A stretch of DNA of 64,000 nt, taken from Ewingella americana (GTDB lineage Bacteria > Pseudomonadota > Gammaproteobacteria > Enterobacterales > Enterobacteriaceae). Below the pieces are notes generated by a model. That model was not told where the DNA came from. It worked only from the letters and a program-made list of their open reading frames with translations, and did not search any database. Below, piece after piece: positions 46,637 through 56,249 of this stretch. Within the stretch, counting starts at the first letter, position 1, and each line of letters opens with the position of its first letter. The stretch is taken from assembly GCF_006438725.1 (NCBI RefSeq), contig NZ_RCZD01000009.1, positions 186,001-250,000 of the forward strand, read 5' to 3'. Position numbers and translations under genes: made by a program.

Positions 46637-47296
46637 GTGACTTATTCAGTATCCGTGACTAATAAGAGTGGCCTGCAACAAAATGTGGCCGTATATATAG
46701 GTGACTCTTCAGGCAATAATGACTTTTCACTTGTCTGGTGGTTGAAGCCGATCAATAACAGTGGGAATGCCACCTTCTCATGGGATGAAAACGACTATGG
46801 GTTAGGCTGGGGGAATACCAGCGAGCACATTGATATTGGCGTGAAATTTTCTCAAGGGCAAGATCCCGCACCGGCATTTCCGAATGTTGTCGGGGGTGAC
46901 AATGTACTGCCTGTTTCCTATAACAATGCCGGCTTTTTCTCAGGCGTGCCTTATTCAGACAATAAGATTACTGACAAATTAGAAGTCTCAACCGATTCAA
47001 GTTTTACGGTTTCCGATTCCCTGACTATGGGCATTTCTCTGTTTATCAATAAGCTGCCTGCAATAATAATGCAGGGCAGTCCTAATATGACTTATTACTT
47101 TATGATACCTAAATTGTCGTATTATTTGGTTGTCACCGATTTTAAACAAGGGGTCGTACTTCCTGCTATGGATTCGATGCATGACAGCAATACATCAGGG
47201 CGTAGCGTGGGCAAGCCGGTTAAAATCGCCTTCGGTGCAGGAGCAACAAACTTAGCTTATACGTTGGATGGCTCTCTGAATTTCATCGTTAATTAA
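46637..47296 (+). CDS. RhiA-like protein, paralogue 2
   Basis: 219 residues, GTG start with AGAAGGAAT 7 nt upstream. It shares the same scaffold as paralogue 1: YSVSVTNKSGLQQNVAVYIG, LVWWLKPINNSGNATFSWDE, a GLGWGNTS stretch, STDSSFTVSDSLTMGISLFI, NKLPAIIMQGSPNMTYYFMI and a final beta-rich NLAYTLDGSLNFIVN. Identity between the two is low although the motifs are collinear, so the duplication is old or the genes were acquired together. A glycine/serine insert (MHDSNTSGRS) is unique to this copy. It has no signal peptide. Role unknown. Confidence 0.62.
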   Translation: MTYSVSVTNKSGLQQNVAVYIGDSSGNNDFSLVWWLKPINNSGNATFSWDENDYGLGWGNTSEHIDIGVKFSQGQDPAPAFPNVVGGDNVLPVSYNNAGFFSGVPYSDNKITDKLEVSTDSSFTVSDSLTMGISLFINKLPAIIMQGSPNMTYYFMIPKLSYYLVVTDFKQGVVLPAMDSMHDSNTSGRSVGKPVKIAFGAGATNLAYTLDGSLNFIVN

Positions 47297-47528
47297 GGTG
47301 TTTTTTAATTACGCCAGGCATTAAGCTTTTATTTTTTGTGATTACCCACGGGAATGCCCCGTTGTGTTTTTTATTAATAAATACTGAAGAAAATTTAATT
47401 CATTATTCATACCAAAAACATTCTTCACTGACTTCTTTCGCCAGAGGACAAGAGAAACTTAAGTCGTTACAACGAGCCTCTGCATTTATTGCAGATTATT
47501 CCACATGGTAAACAAGGATATATATTTT

Positions 47529-47912
47529 ATGAAAATAAAACACTTTTCCCGCTCCCTGACCGCTGGCGTTATTCTGAGTTCGCTGGCTGCCTTGTCTGCA
47601 CCTGCTTTTGCCGTAGACCTGCCTTTCAGTGCCAATTGCCAAAATCATTCAGCCATTGCGGTAGCGGCGCCCAATACCGGGATTACATTCCGTAAAAACC
47701 CTAACAGCACGGCAACCCGCGCTGCAACCGCGACAGTCTTCAGTATTATCGGACTGCATAATATTACTATTCCGGCAAATGTTGTTTCGTGTTTCTACGC
47801 CGTACAAGGCAATGATAACTACTGTTTCCAGGCTTCCAATAATGCTGCTGCGTTCACCAACATCAACGCGGTTGCCAACACGAATACCGCCGCCGCACCA
47901 AACTGTCAGTAA
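47529..47912 (+). CDS. Small exported protein with conserved-looking cysteines
   Basis: I do not recognise this protein. The start at 47529 (AAGGA 10 nt upstream) gives 127 residues with a classical signal peptide: MKIKHFSRSL, a hydrophobic core, and a predicted cut after APAFA near residue 27. The mature part of about 100 residues has four cysteines (SANCQNH, VVSCFYA, NYCFQAS and the last-but-one residue in PNCQ), suiting two disulfides, and an Ala/Asn/Thr-rich composition. It is likely periplasmic or secreted. It shares strand and island with the RhiA-like genes and ends at its own terminator. Confidence 0.7.
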   Translation: MKIKHFSRSLTAGVILSSLAALSAPAFAVDLPFSANCQNHSAIAVAAPNTGITFRKNPNSTATRAATATVFSIIGLHNITIPANVVSCFYAVQGNDNYCFQASNNAAAFTNINAVANTNTAAAPNCQ

Positions 47913-47952
47913 GCGCATTGTTTGTTTTAGAAACGACAGGTGATGCGTGAAT

Positions 47953-47973
47953 AACCGGGGTAACCCGGTTTTT
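47953..47973 (+). terminator. Terminator of the exported-protein gene
   Basis: AACCGGG / CCCGGTT with loop GTAA is followed by TTT. It closes the rightward cargo genes of the island. Confidence 0.75.
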
Positions 47974-48070
47974 CGATATAAATTTTCGAGATTCTCATAT
48001 ATTAGACGGGTATTTTATGATGCACCAGCACCCCTTGAGCACCCCTTTGAAATCCAACTAACTGTTTTAA

Positions 48071-48094
48071 ATAAAAGAAGCCCCGCCAAAATGA
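48071..48094 (+). repeat. Right boundary repeat of the island (att-like)
   Basis: Exact 24-bp partner of the copy at 44469-44492. Here it forms the loop, distal arm and T tract of the terminator that ends the cutC 3' untranslated region, so the element seems to have integrated at the 3' end of that transcript and rebuilt it. Confidence 0.75.
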
Positions 48095-48101
48095 CGGGGC
48101 T
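48071..48101 (-). terminator. Terminator of the cutC 3' UTR / candidate MicL
   Basis: On the minus strand AGCCCCG / CGGGGCT flanks a 9-nt loop and is followed by TCTTTTAT. Confidence 0.85.
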
Positions 48102-48154
48102 TGGTACTTGCGCAGGGCGACGCAATAAGGGTCGTGAGACCCGGTAAAACTTGC

Positions 48155-48184
48155 AATGCACAAAAAATCTGTTTTTTGTGCATT
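48155..48184 (-). other. Hairpin in the cutC 3' UTR
   Basis: A perfect 13-bp stem (AATGCACAAAAAA and its complement, 4-nt loop) just past the cutC stop. No T run follows on the minus strand. It lies exactly upstream of the candidate MicL 5' end, where a processing site would be expected. Confidence 0.55.
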
Positions 48185-48204
48185 TATATCAACTGAACGT
48201 TATT

Positions 48205-48963
48205 TTAGGCGGAACATGACAACTCGTCGCCAAATTCCAATGCCGTTTTCATCGCCGCAACAATATCGCCGTCGACACAATAACGGCTGAATTCATCGAA
48301 ATCGGTATCAGAACTCATGGTCACGCCCGCTTTTCGATAACGCATCGAAGACGGAACCTGACGCCCGGCAGAGCTATGTAACTCGCTCAAGCCTATGTCG
48401 ACAAACTTCTGTAAGTTGGTCAAACGCACGCCAGCACCAGCCATAATGATTGGACCACGGCTCAGTTGATTCAGTTCCCTTAACATAGATAAACCGACTT
48501 CCGCATTTTGCTGCTGGCCGGACGTCAGAATCCGTGCCACACCCAACTGTGTCAGTTGCTCGAGTGCCACTTTAGGATTGAGGCACATATCAAATGCCCG
48601 ATGGAAAGTGACCGCCATATCGCCGCAAAGTGCCATCACCTCCCACATTTTGGGCATATCAATATGGCCTTCGGAATCCAGGATGCCGACAACAACGCCG
48701 GGGAAACCGAGATCGCGAATGCAGGCCACATCGCTTTTCAATACATCAAATTCACTTTGGCTGTAGCAAAAGTCACCGCCCCTTGGACGGACAATCGGGT
48801 GAACCGGAATGGTGACTTTTTCCCTTGCCAGTTTTAAGGTTCCGTAACTTGGCGTGATGCCGCCATCGGCCTGACTTGCGCACAGTTCAACCCGATCGGC
48901 GCCAGATTGCTCAGCCGTTAACGCACAGTCCACGCTATAACAACACACTTCTAACTTAGTCAT
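48205..48963 (-). CDS. cutC: CutC family protein
   Basis: A TIM-barrel cytosolic protein of 252 residues, historically linked to copper tolerance in E. coli; later work attributed that phenotype to the overlapping sRNA MicL, so the protein's own role is unclear. Family sequences are [51 protein letters not shown] and [16 protein letters not shown]. In E. coli torZ and torY separate cmoB from cutC; here the RhiA island is in that interval. A sigma-E-like promoter lies within the gene. Confidence 0.95.
   Translation of the reverse strand: MTKLEVCCYSVDCALTAEQSGADRVELCASQADGGITPSYGTLKLAREKVTIPVHPIVRPRGGDFCYSQSEFDVLKSDVACIRDLGFPGVVVGILDSEGHIDMPKMWEVMALCGDMAVTFHRAFDMCLNPKVALEQLTQLGVARILTSGQQQNAEVGLSMLRELNQLSRGPIIMAGAGVRLTNLQKFVDIGLSELHSSAGRQVPSSMRYRKAGVTMSSDTDFDEFSRYCVDGDIVAAMKTALEFGDELSCSA
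48450..48478 (-). promoter_or_regulatory. Possible sigma-E promoter inside cutC
   Basis: On the minus strand GGAACT (48478-48473) and TCCAA (48454-48450) are 18 bp apart, similar to sigma-E elements GGAACTT and TCTGA/TCAAA. A start here would give a transcript of roughly 370 nt to the terminator at 48071, comparable with primary MicL. The -10 match is modest. Confidence 0.3.
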
Positions 48964-49075
48964 GTGATCTCTCCTGATAACGGCCTTATGCTACAACACT
49001 TGTCTGTAACGGGCCATGTCGCGTAGGCTTTAGCATGAGCATCCCCGCCCAATTGCCTGCTTTGGAAAGCTAACT

Positions 49076-50224
49076 ATGACACTCAATTTTGATCGATGGG
49101 TAGACCGTAGTCACAGTGACAGCGTTAAGTGGAACAAATATAAAAACCAGGATGTCATTCCTCTTTGGGTGGCTGACACCGACTTTACCTCTCCGCCACA
49201 AGTGATTGCAGAGCTGCAACAGCGCGTGGCCGAGGGCGTTTTTGGTTATGGTTTTACGCCCCCCGAACTGATTGCGCTGTTTGTAAAACGCATGAGCGAT
49301 CGTTATCAATGGGACATCAAACCCGAATGGATTGTCTCACTGCCGGGTTTAGTTTGCGGGCTGAATGTCGCCGTTCGCGCCACTACGACTCTTGACGAAA
49401 CGAGCCTGCTGCCCTCGCCTATCTATCCGCCGTTTATTGAGGCAGCGCAATCCGAAGGGCGTCGTTTTAAAAGCATCCCGATGAAAGAACAACAACGACG
49501 CTGGGTGGCCGATTTCAGTGATATCAGCAAGCAGCTAGATGGCAGTGAAAAACTGCTTATGCTCTGCAACCCTTATAATCCGGGCGGGACCGTCTATCGC
49601 CGTGAAGAATTGTTACAGCAACAGGCCTTCGCGCAGGCCAATAATCTGGTGGTCTGTTCCGATGAAATTCATTGCGACCTGCTGCTGGAACCTGGCCTGC
49701 AACATATTCCGTTTGCGTCATTGAATGAAGATGCCGCCCAACGCTCTATCACCCTGATGTCACCGTCCAAAACCTTTAATCTCGCCGGGCTTGGGGCCTC
49801 TATGGCGATTATTCCCAACGCCGCGCTGCGCAGGAAATTCAAGTATACGGCCCGTGGCATTGTTCCCCACGTCAATATTCTGGCGTACGTTGCCGCCACG
49901 GCCGCCTACCGTGATGGCGCGCCGTGGCTGGAAGAACAACTCGATTACCTGCGGGGTAACCGTGACTTGGTCACCCGCCGCATCAACGCTATGCCCGGTT
50001 TACGAATGCTACCGATTGAAGGTACCTACCTCGGCTGGATAGATGCTTCAGCGCTGCCGGTAGAAGACCCCTACCTGTTCTTCGTCGAAGCCGGTGTCGG
50101 TTTTACTTCCGGGGCCGACTTTGGCAATTCGAAGTTTGTGCGAATTAACCTTGGCTGCCAGCGCGCTCTGCTTGAAAAAGCGATGGACAGGATGGACATC
50201 GCGCTGGCCACCCTTAAGCAGTAA
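49076..50224 (+). CDS. PatB/MalY-type PLP-dependent C-S lyase or aminotransferase
   Basis: Fold-type I PLP enzyme of 382 residues in the PatB/MalY group, which cleaves C-S bonds of cystathionine, cysteine or S-conjugates. It shows NFDRWVDRSHSDSVKWNKY, PLWVADTDFTSPPQV, LPGLVCGLN, LCNPYNPGGTVYRREEL, the cofactor-binding VVCSDEIHCDLLL, and the PLP lysine in LMSPSKTFNLAGLGAS. It is divergent from cutC and convergent with yecM. E. coli has no such gene at this position. The exact substrate is not visible. Confidence 0.88.
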   Translation: MTLNFDRWVDRSHSDSVKWNKYKNQDVIPLWVADTDFTSPPQVIAELQQRVAEGVFGYGFTPPELIALFVKRMSDRYQWDIKPEWIVSLPGLVCGLNVAVRATTTLDETSLLPSPIYPPFIEAAQSEGRRFKSIPMKEQQRRWVADFSDISKQLDGSEKLLMLCNPYNPGGTVYRREELLQQQAFAQANNLVVCSDEIHCDLLLEPGLQHIPFASLNEDAAQRSITLMSPSKTFNLAGLGASMAIIPNAALRRKFKYTARGIVPHVNILAYVAATAAYRDGAPWLEEQLDYLRGNRDLVTRRINAMPGLRMLPIEGTYLGWIDASALPVEDPYLFFVEAGVGFTSGADFGNSKFVRINLGCQRALLEKAMDRMDIALATLKQ

Positions 50225-50239
50225 TCAATTCACGCGCAC

Positions 50240-50803
50240 TTAATCCCGTTCGCTGGCGACGATATCTCGCAAGCTGTGAGGGTGGAACTTGATGGTGACC
50301 GTGCCATCTGTGATCGCCAGCGTCGGATTCGGCAGCCGTTCATGCTCACCTTTTGGCGAACTCTGTTTTAACTTCATGCCCGGCGCCACTAAGGCTTCAT
50401 CAGCCAGTTGGGCTAGTGCACGGACATAGAACCCCTCTTCACCCCCGCTCAGCACCAGTTCAATATGTTCCCAACCTTCATGCGGGTAGCGTTTTTCGCC
50501 CGGATAGGGCAACTCCACCAGATCGATACTCAGCGGCCCCACGCTTAACGGCGTATTCAGTGAAAACAGGCAGATCGGACGCCCATTGATTTCGGTCTCG
50601 TTGAGCAATGTGGCGCACTGTGCCAGTCCCTCACGCCAGCGCTCAGCAGTGGTATTCTGATGACAGCGCAGCGAAATGTGGTCTGCATGATAGGCAGACA
50701 GATCGAGCTGCAATTTATCAGCAAAGCCGCTCAGCGCCTCAACAAAACGCGGCATATCATTAACCAGATCGGCCAGCCCGGCGACCTCTTTCATGTTCAG
50801 CAT
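50240..50803 (-). CDS. yecM: YecM, VOC-superfamily protein
   Basis: A 187-residue protein of the vicinal-oxygen-chelate fold, distantly like glyoxalase and dioxygenases; no activity proven. Possible metal-ligand residues are His in YHADHISLRCHQ, Glu/His in HEGWEHIELVL and the C-terminal His of IKFHPHSL. It matches E. coli YecM in length and sequence and lies between cutC and argS as there, divergent from argS. Confidence 0.92.
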   Translation of the reverse strand: MLNMKEVAGLADLVNDMPRFVEALSGFADKLQLDLSAYHADHISLRCHQNTTAERWREGLAQCATLLNETEINGRPICLFSLNTPLSVGPLSIDLVELPYPGEKRYPHEGWEHIELVLSGGEEGFYVRALAQLADEALVAPGMKLKQSSPKGEHERLPNPTLAITDGTVTIKFHPHSLRDIVASERD

Positions 50804-51090
50804 GGTAGCTATTTCCTTTTAAGTAATCACCCTCGGCGGCTAATTTACACAGGCTTTCATTCCGTTGCCAGATACATGCCGCAGAATAGGTTTTTGCCCC
50901 CTTCTCTTCATGCGGCAATACTGACTCCGTAAGGCTAATATGATATAAACACGCATCATTTTCGGTTCTCCCCATAAGTGGCGAATCAGTAAACAATCAC
51001 GTTCCTCCCCTCATCACTCATGTTGCAGGCAAGCGATAAAACGCCGCTGTGACAGGAAGGATAACGGTGAGTTCTATTAAAGGTAACCCA

Positions 51091-52824
51091 GTGAATATAC
51101 AGGCACTTCTTTCCGATAAAGTCAGCCAGGCGATGACCGCAGCAGGCGCACCTGCTGACAGCGAAGCGCAGGTCCGTCAGTCTGCCAAGGCACAGTTTGG
51201 TGATTATCAGGCTAACGGCATCATGTCAGTGGCCAAAAAACTGGGTATGGCACCACGACAACTGGCTGAGAAAGTTGTTGAACTGTTAGATCTGAGCGGT
51301 ATTGCTTCCAAGGTGGAGATCGCCGGTCCGGGTTTTATCAACATTTTCCTCGATCGTGGTTTTGTTGCCACTAACGCGGACAGCGCGCTGAAAGATGCCA
51401 AACTGGGTATCTCTCCGGTTGAACAACAGACGATTGTTATCGACTATTCCGCGCCTAACGTGGCCAAAGAGATGCACGTTGGCCACATCCGCTCCACCAT
51501 CATCGGTGATGCTGCGGTACGTACCAACGAACTCCTGGGTCACAAAGTGATCCGCGCCAACCACGTCGGTGACTGGGGCACTCAGTTCGGGATGCTGATT
51601 GCCTATCTGGAAAAAATACAAAACGAGAACGCCGGCGACATGAATCTGGCCGACCTCGAAGAGTTCTACCGCGCCGCCAAGAAAAATTATGACGAAGATG
51701 AAGAGTTCGCAGCCCGTGCACGCGGTTACGTGGTTAAGCTCCAGGGCGGCGACGAGTATTGCCGTCAGATGTGGCGCAAACTGGTTGATGTCACCATGGC
51801 GCAGAACCAACTGACCTATAACCGCCTTAACGTCACTCTGACTCAGGACGATGTCATGGGCGAAAGCCTGTACAACGACATGCTGCCGGGCATCGTTTCC
51901 GACCTGCAGGCCAAAGGGCTGGCGGTGGATAGCGAAGGTGCCGTCGTGGTTTATCTTGATGAATACAAGAACAAAGAAGGCGACCCGATGGGGGTCATCA
52001 TCCGTAAAAAGGATGGCGGCTACCTCTACACCACCACGGACATTGCCTGCGCCAAATACCGTTACGAAACGCTGGGCGCCGATCGCGTGCTGTATTACAT
52101 CGACTCACGTCAGCACCAGCATCTGATGCAAGCCTGGACCATCGCCCGTAAAGCCGGTTATGTGCCTGATTCCGTGGCGCTTGAACACCATATGTTTGGC
52201 ATGATGCTCGGTAAAGACGGCAAGCCATTCAAAACCCGTTCCGGCGGTACTGTGAAATTGTCAGACCTGCTGGATGAAGCGATCGAGCGCGCACGTAAGC
52301 TGATCACCGAGAAAAACCCGGAGCTGAAAGACGCCGAAGAGCTGGAGAAACTGGTTAACGCCGTTGGCATCGGCGCGATTAAATATGCCGACCTGTCGAA
52401 AAGCCGTACCACCGATTACATCTTCGACTGGGACAATATGCTGGCGTTTGAAGGCAATACGGCACCCTATATGCAATATGCCTATACCCGCGTGGCATCG
52501 ATCTTCAAGCGCGCTGATATTGACGTTAACAGCCTGACGCAGCCAATGGTGATCAGCGAAGAGCGCGAAGCCGCACTGGCCACTCGTCTGTTGCAGTTCG
52601 AAGAAGTGCTGACTGTCGTTGCGCGTGAAGGTACGCCGCATACTATGTGTGCATACCTCTACGACGTGGCTGGCCTGTTCTCAAGCTTCTACGAACACTG
52701 CCCGATCCTCAATGCAGAAGATGAAACCAGCCGCAACAGCCGCCTGAAGCTGGCTCTGTTAACACAGCGCACGCTGAAAACCGGTCTTGATACTCTGGGT
52801 ATAGAAACCGTCGAACGCATGTAA
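51091..52824 (+). CDS. argS: Arginyl-tRNA synthetase
   Basis: Class I synthetase for tRNA-Arg. The start is a GTG at 51091 giving [20 protein letters not shown] and 577 residues, the exact E. coli length; upstream in-frame starts would add an unrelated N-terminus. The HIGH-type motif is [15 protein letters not shown], followed by [14 protein letters not shown]; the catalytic domain includes [19 protein letters not shown]. The C-terminal DALR anticodon-binding domain contains [20 protein letters not shown]. Confidence 0.98.
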   Translation: MNIQALLSDKVSQAMTAAGAPADSEAQVRQSAKAQFGDYQANGIMSVAKKLGMAPRQLAEKVVELLDLSGIASKVEIAGPGFINIFLDRGFVATNADSALKDAKLGISPVEQQTIVIDYSAPNVAKEMHVGHIRSTIIGDAAVRTNELLGHKVIRANHVGDWGTQFGMLIAYLEKIQNENAGDMNLADLEEFYRAAKKNYDEDEEFAARARGYVVKLQGGDEYCRQMWRKLVDVTMAQNQLTYNRLNVTLTQDDVMGESLYNDMLPGIVSDLQAKGLAVDSEGAVVVYLDEYKNKEGDPMGVIIRKKDGGYLYTTTDIACAKYRYETLGADRVLYYIDSRQHQHLMQAWTIARKAGYVPDSVALEHHMFGMMLGKDGKPFKTRSGGTVKLSDLLDEAIERARKLITEKNPELKDAEELEKLVNAVGIGAIKYADLSKSRTTDYIFDWDNMLAFEGNTAPYMQYAYTRVASIFKRADIDVNSLTQPMVISEEREAALATRLLQFEEVLTVVAREGTPHTMCAYLYDVAGLFSSFYEHCPILNAEDETSRNSRLKLALLTQRTLKTGLDTLGIETVERM

Positions 52825-52897
52825 TATTCGGGAATTCATTTCATTGCCACCTTGATGCAACTTGAAGGGTCTTGGGATGTCAGATTTTAGATAAGTT

Positions 52898-52920
52898 AAA
52901 GGGCGCTTAGCGCCCTTTTA
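52898..52920. terminator. Terminator between argS and murJ
   Basis: AAAGGGCGC / GCGCCCTTT with loop TTA is followed by TATATTTTT. It serves argS and, with the A run on the other side, the convergent murJ. Confidence 0.85.
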
Positions 52921-52953
52921 TATTTTTGTCGTTTTGTCGCAGATGCCGCCGGT

Positions 52954-54489
52954 TTAATCCAAACGGCGGGCAAACTCTTTAACACGAAAGCCCAGCAGAC
53001 CCAGTACGCCGAAATAGGCCACCACGCCGACGACAACAACCGCCAGCAGGCGAGCCAGACGATATGCCATTCCGCCAACATCCCACGCGGGCATAAAGTA
53101 CATCATGCCTAACAGTGCCGCTGACATCACAACCACCGCGACAACCAGTTTGATAAGGAAAATTCGCCAGCCTGGCTGCGGTTGGAAGATATCCTGTTTG
53201 CGCAGTTGCCAATACAGCAAACCGGCATTCAGACAAGCGGCCAGACCGATCGACAGAGATAAGCCAGCATGCTTAAGCGGGCCGATAAACGCCAGGTTCA
53301 TCACCTGCGTCGAAGCCAGCGTGATAATCGCTATCTTGACCGGTGTTTTAATGTCCTGACGGGAATAGAAGCCCGGTGCCAGTACCTTCACCACGATAAG
53401 TCCCATCAAACCGACAGAATAGGCCACCAGTGCGCGTTGGGTCATCAGGGCATCGAAAGCACTGAATTTACCGTACTGGAACAACGCCACGGTCAGCGGT
53501 TTCGCCAGAATCCCCAGCGCGACAGAACTCGGCAGCGCCAGCAGGAAGCACAGGCGCAGGCCCCAGTCCATCAGGCGGTTATATTCCATATGGTTGCCGC
53601 TGGAGAAGCTGCGCGCCAGTGAAGGCAGCAGGATGGTGCCCAACGCCACGCCGAGCACACCGGACGGGAACTCCATCAGGCGGTCAGCGTAATACATCCA
53701 CGACACAGAGCCTGACACCAAAAATGAGGCGAAAATAGTGTTGATGATCAAAGAAATCTGGCTAACGGACACCCCGAGGATCGCGGGTCCCATCTGGCGC
53801 ATCACCCGCCAGACCCCGGCGTCTTTCAGGTTAAGGCGCGGCAATACCAGCATGCCGATCTTCTTCAAATGTGGCAGTTGGTAACCCAATTGCAGCACAC
53901 CACCGACCACTACCGCCCACGCCAGCGCCATGACCGGCGGATGAAAGTAAGGAGCAGCAAACAGCGAGAAGCCAATCATGCTGACGTTAAGAAACGTCGG
54001 CGCAAAAGCCGGGATCGAGAAGCGGTTCCAGGTATTGAGAATCGCCCCGGCCAGGGATGCCAGTGAGATCAGTAAAATATAGGGGAAGGTGACCCGCAGC
54101 AGCGCACTGGTCAGCGCGAATTTATCCGGGGAATCCACAAATCCAGGCGCGGTAATGTAAATCACCCATGGCGCGGCAAGCATGCCGAGGATAGTGACCA
54201 GCGCCAGGACCAGCGTCAGTAAACCGGAAACATAAGCGACAAACGTCCGCGTTGCCTCCTCACCCTGTTGGGTTTTGTATTCAGCCAGAATCGGCACAAA
54301 GGCCTGAGAAAATGCGCCTTCGGCAAAAATACGGCGCAATAAATTGGGAAGTTTAAATGCCACAAAGAAGGCATCGGTGACCATACCGGCACCAAAAACG
54401 CGCGCCACGATGGCGTCGCGGGCAAATCCTAATACACGTGAAAACATCGTCATGGAACTGACGGCGGCCAAAGATTTCAGTAGATTCAT
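52954..54489 (-). CDS. murJ: Lipid II flippase MurJ
   Basis: MOP-superfamily membrane protein that flips lipid II across the inner membrane; essential for cell-wall synthesis. The 511 residues and about 14 helices match E. coli MurJ (formerly MviN). Recognisable stretches are the N-terminal [23 protein letters not shown] with its conserved arginines, [18 protein letters not shown], and [27 protein letters not shown] (central cavity region). The last residues are [10 protein letters not shown]. It is downstream of yceM, rimJ and yceH in the order but separated by about 130 bp. Confidence 0.98.
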   Translation of the reverse strand: MNLLKSLAAVSSMTMFSRVLGFARDAIVARVFGAGMVTDAFFVAFKLPNLLRRIFAEGAFSQAFVPILAEYKTQQGEEATRTFVAYVSGLLTLVLALVTILGMLAAPWVIYITAPGFVDSPDKFALTSALLRVTFPYILLISLASLAGAILNTWNRFSIPAFAPTFLNVSMIGFSLFAAPYFHPPVMALAWAVVVGGVLQLGYQLPHLKKIGMLVLPRLNLKDAGVWRVMRQMGPAILGVSVSQISLIINTIFASFLVSGSVSWMYYADRLMEFPSGVLGVALGTILLPSLARSFSSGNHMEYNRLMDWGLRLCFLLALPSSVALGILAKPLTVALFQYGKFSAFDALMTQRALVAYSVGLMGLIVVKVLAPGFYSRQDIKTPVKIAIITLASTQVMNLAFIGPLKHAGLSLSIGLAACLNAGLLYWQLRKQDIFQPQPGWRIFLIKLVVAVVVMSAALLGMMYFMPAWDVGGMAYRLARLLAVVVVGVVAYFGVLGLLGFRVKEFARRLD

Positions 54490-54617
54490 GTCATTTTTCT
54501 TAGTTGCCAGTGACTAAACAGCCACGCCTGCAGCAGCAGGCGTGGAGGCAAGAACCGGCAGGGTTCTAACGTGCGCCATAGTCTACGCATACCGAATGCA
54601 ATAGCTACTGGCAGTTG

Positions 54618-55574
54618 TTATAGAATATTAACCACAGGCGTTTTGGCCGTTATTCCGTTACTTTTCAGAATATCACCGATAATACGCTGGGCGAAAATCC
54701 CCTGCTCACCGCTGGTTTGCGGAGCGGTTTGGTTGGCGATAGAGTCAATAAAATGTTTAATCGCGCCTTCAAATCCGCGCTGGGCCAGCGTGGTCTGCCA
54801 ACTGGCAACGGGTAACTGGCTGACAATATCCTTTTTCTCTTCCTGCCACTGCTTCATATCACTGATCTGGTAGACCGCCCCCTGAGTGACTGCCTGGATG
54901 ATTTCCCGCGAGCTGCCTGCCTGACGGTGCATCGAGGTCGTCACGATGCTGCCATGACAGTTGAAATGGTGCTCAGCGTAGATCAGTTGTTGCTGGTCGT
55001 TCACCGTGAGTTGCCCACTGAGCAAGTTTGCCTGACCGCCCGCCAACCAAAGTGCGGTATCCACCACGTGCAGGTAATCATCAAGCAGCGTGAAACGTAG
55101 ATCGTTTGGCCCTACGCTGTCTGAACGGTGTTTATCCATGCGCACCGACGCCGTCGGTTGCTGCACGAGTTGCTGCTTCAACTGGACATAACGCGGGGCA
55201 AAACGTCGGTTGAAGCCCACCATCAGGGCTTTCCCTGCTTTTTGCGCCTGTTCAATCAGACACTCGGCCTGATCCAGTTCTGCCGCCAGGGGTTTGTCGA
55301 CATACACGTGAACGCCCTGCTGTAACAACTGGCTGACCACATCAAAATGCGTGGCGGTGCTGCTGTGTACAAACACGGCGTCACACTGTGCCGCCAGTTC
55401 GTCCAGCCTTGGGAAACAGCGCATACGGTAGCTGTCACAAACTGACTGGGCCTTTTGCTGATTAGGCGAGAAGCCGCCCACCAGCGTCCAATTTTCTTCA
55501 TGGCTGAGCACCGGCAGATAGGCTTTTTGCGCAATACCCCCCAGCCCGACAACGCCAATTCGTAATTTAGTCAT
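54618..55574 (-). CDS. yceM: GFO/IDH/MocA-family oxidoreductase YceM
   Basis: NAD(P)-dependent oxidoreductase of the Gfo/Idh/MocA family with unknown substrate; called MviM in older literature. The 318 residues open with the Rossmann motif RIGVVGLGGIAQKAYLPVL. The family EKP-like signature appears as DKPLAAELDQAE, and GFNRRFAPRY follows. It matches E. coli YceM apart from about 10 extra residues. It lies 9 bp after yceH, in one operon. Confidence 0.93.
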   Translation of the reverse strand: MTKLRIGVVGLGGIAQKAYLPVLSHEENWTLVGGFSPNQQKAQSVCDSYRMRCFPRLDELAAQCDAVFVHSSTATHFDVVSQLLQQGVHVYVDKPLAAELDQAECLIEQAQKAGKALMVGFNRRFAPRYVQLKQQLVQQPTASVRMDKHRSDSVGPNDLRFTLLDDYLHVVDTALWLAGGQANLLSGQLTVNDQQQLIYAEHHFNCHGSIVTTSMHRQAGSSREIIQAVTQGAVYQISDMKQWQEEKKDIVSQLPVASWQTTLAQRGFEGAIKHFIDSIANQTAPQTSGEQGIFAQRIIGDILKSNGITAKTPVVNIL

Positions 55575-55583
55575 CTGTTTTCC

Positions 55584-56240
55584 TTAGTCCGCCAGCCGTT
55601 CCAGCAGGTGATCCAGCCGCTGTTTCAGTTCAGCCACTTCAGTTTCAAGTACCGCAACACGCTCTTCAAGAGCAGAATTCCCCACCAGCGGTGCAACAAA
55701 TACATCATCTTCAGCCGCTGTGGCGATGTTAGTGACTTCACCACTGAACAGGTGCATGAAACGGCTTTCACGTTTGCCCGGCTCACGCGTCAGACGCACA
55801 CAAAAAGGGCCATCTTCACGATTTGCCAGCTCAGTGAGCGTTTGCTCGACTTCGCCGACATCCGTAAAATCGTGCAAACGATTAGTACGAGTTCGCAGTT
55901 CGCCCGGCGTCTGTGCACCGCGCAACAACAGGGTGGTGACGACCGCCACTTCCTGTGGTGAAAATTTCAGATTGCCGAATTCCGAATTACAAAAACGATG
56001 TTCATATTTCATCGTCCGGCTGCCGCTGAAGGTGCGGATGATGTGTTTGCGCAGCAGTAAATCCAATGTCTGCTGTACGTCATTTTCGCTCAGATCCATG
56101 ACCGGTTCACGGTTGGTTTTCTGATTGCAGGCGGTGGTAAGGCCGTTGAGCGTCATCGGATACTGTTCTGGAGTAGTGAGCTGTTTTTCAAGCAAACACC
56201 CCACCACGCGGGCTTCTTTAGCACTCAATTCATGTTTCAT
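55584..56240 (-). CDS. yceH: YceH, UPF0502 family protein
   Basis: A protein of 218 residues containing tandem winged-helix-like domains, widely conserved, no proven function. It begins [28 protein letters not shown] and contains [20 protein letters not shown] and [17 protein letters not shown]. The C-terminal about 35 residues form a coiled coil ([26 protein letters not shown]). It lies 9 bp after rimJ and 9 bp before yceM, so the three genes are one operon. Confidence 0.94.
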   Translation of the reverse strand: MKHELSAKEARVVGCLLEKQLTTPEQYPMTLNGLTTACNQKTNREPVMDLSENDVQQTLDLLLRKHIIRTFSGSRTMKYEHRFCNSEFGNLKFSPQEVAVVTTLLLRGAQTPGELRTRTNRLHDFTDVGEVEQTLTELANREDGPFCVRLTREPGKRESRFMHLFSGEVTNIATAAEDDVFVAPLVGNSALEERVAVLETEVAELKQRLDHLLERLAD

Positions 56241-56249
56241 GTGGCTTCC

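Larger units (their letters stand above)
48071..48155 (-). ncRNA. micL: Candidate MicL sRNA (processed form) from the cutC 3' UTR
   Basis: In E. coli the sigma-E-dependent sRNA MicL starts inside cutC and is processed to about 80 nt at the end of the cutC 3' UTR; it represses lpp. Here the same place holds an 85-nt segment with a GGGTC / GACCC hairpin, a single-stranded TTATTGCGTCGCCCTGCGC stretch, and a strong final terminator. The call rests on position, size and terminator, not on remembered sequence. Confidence 0.45.
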
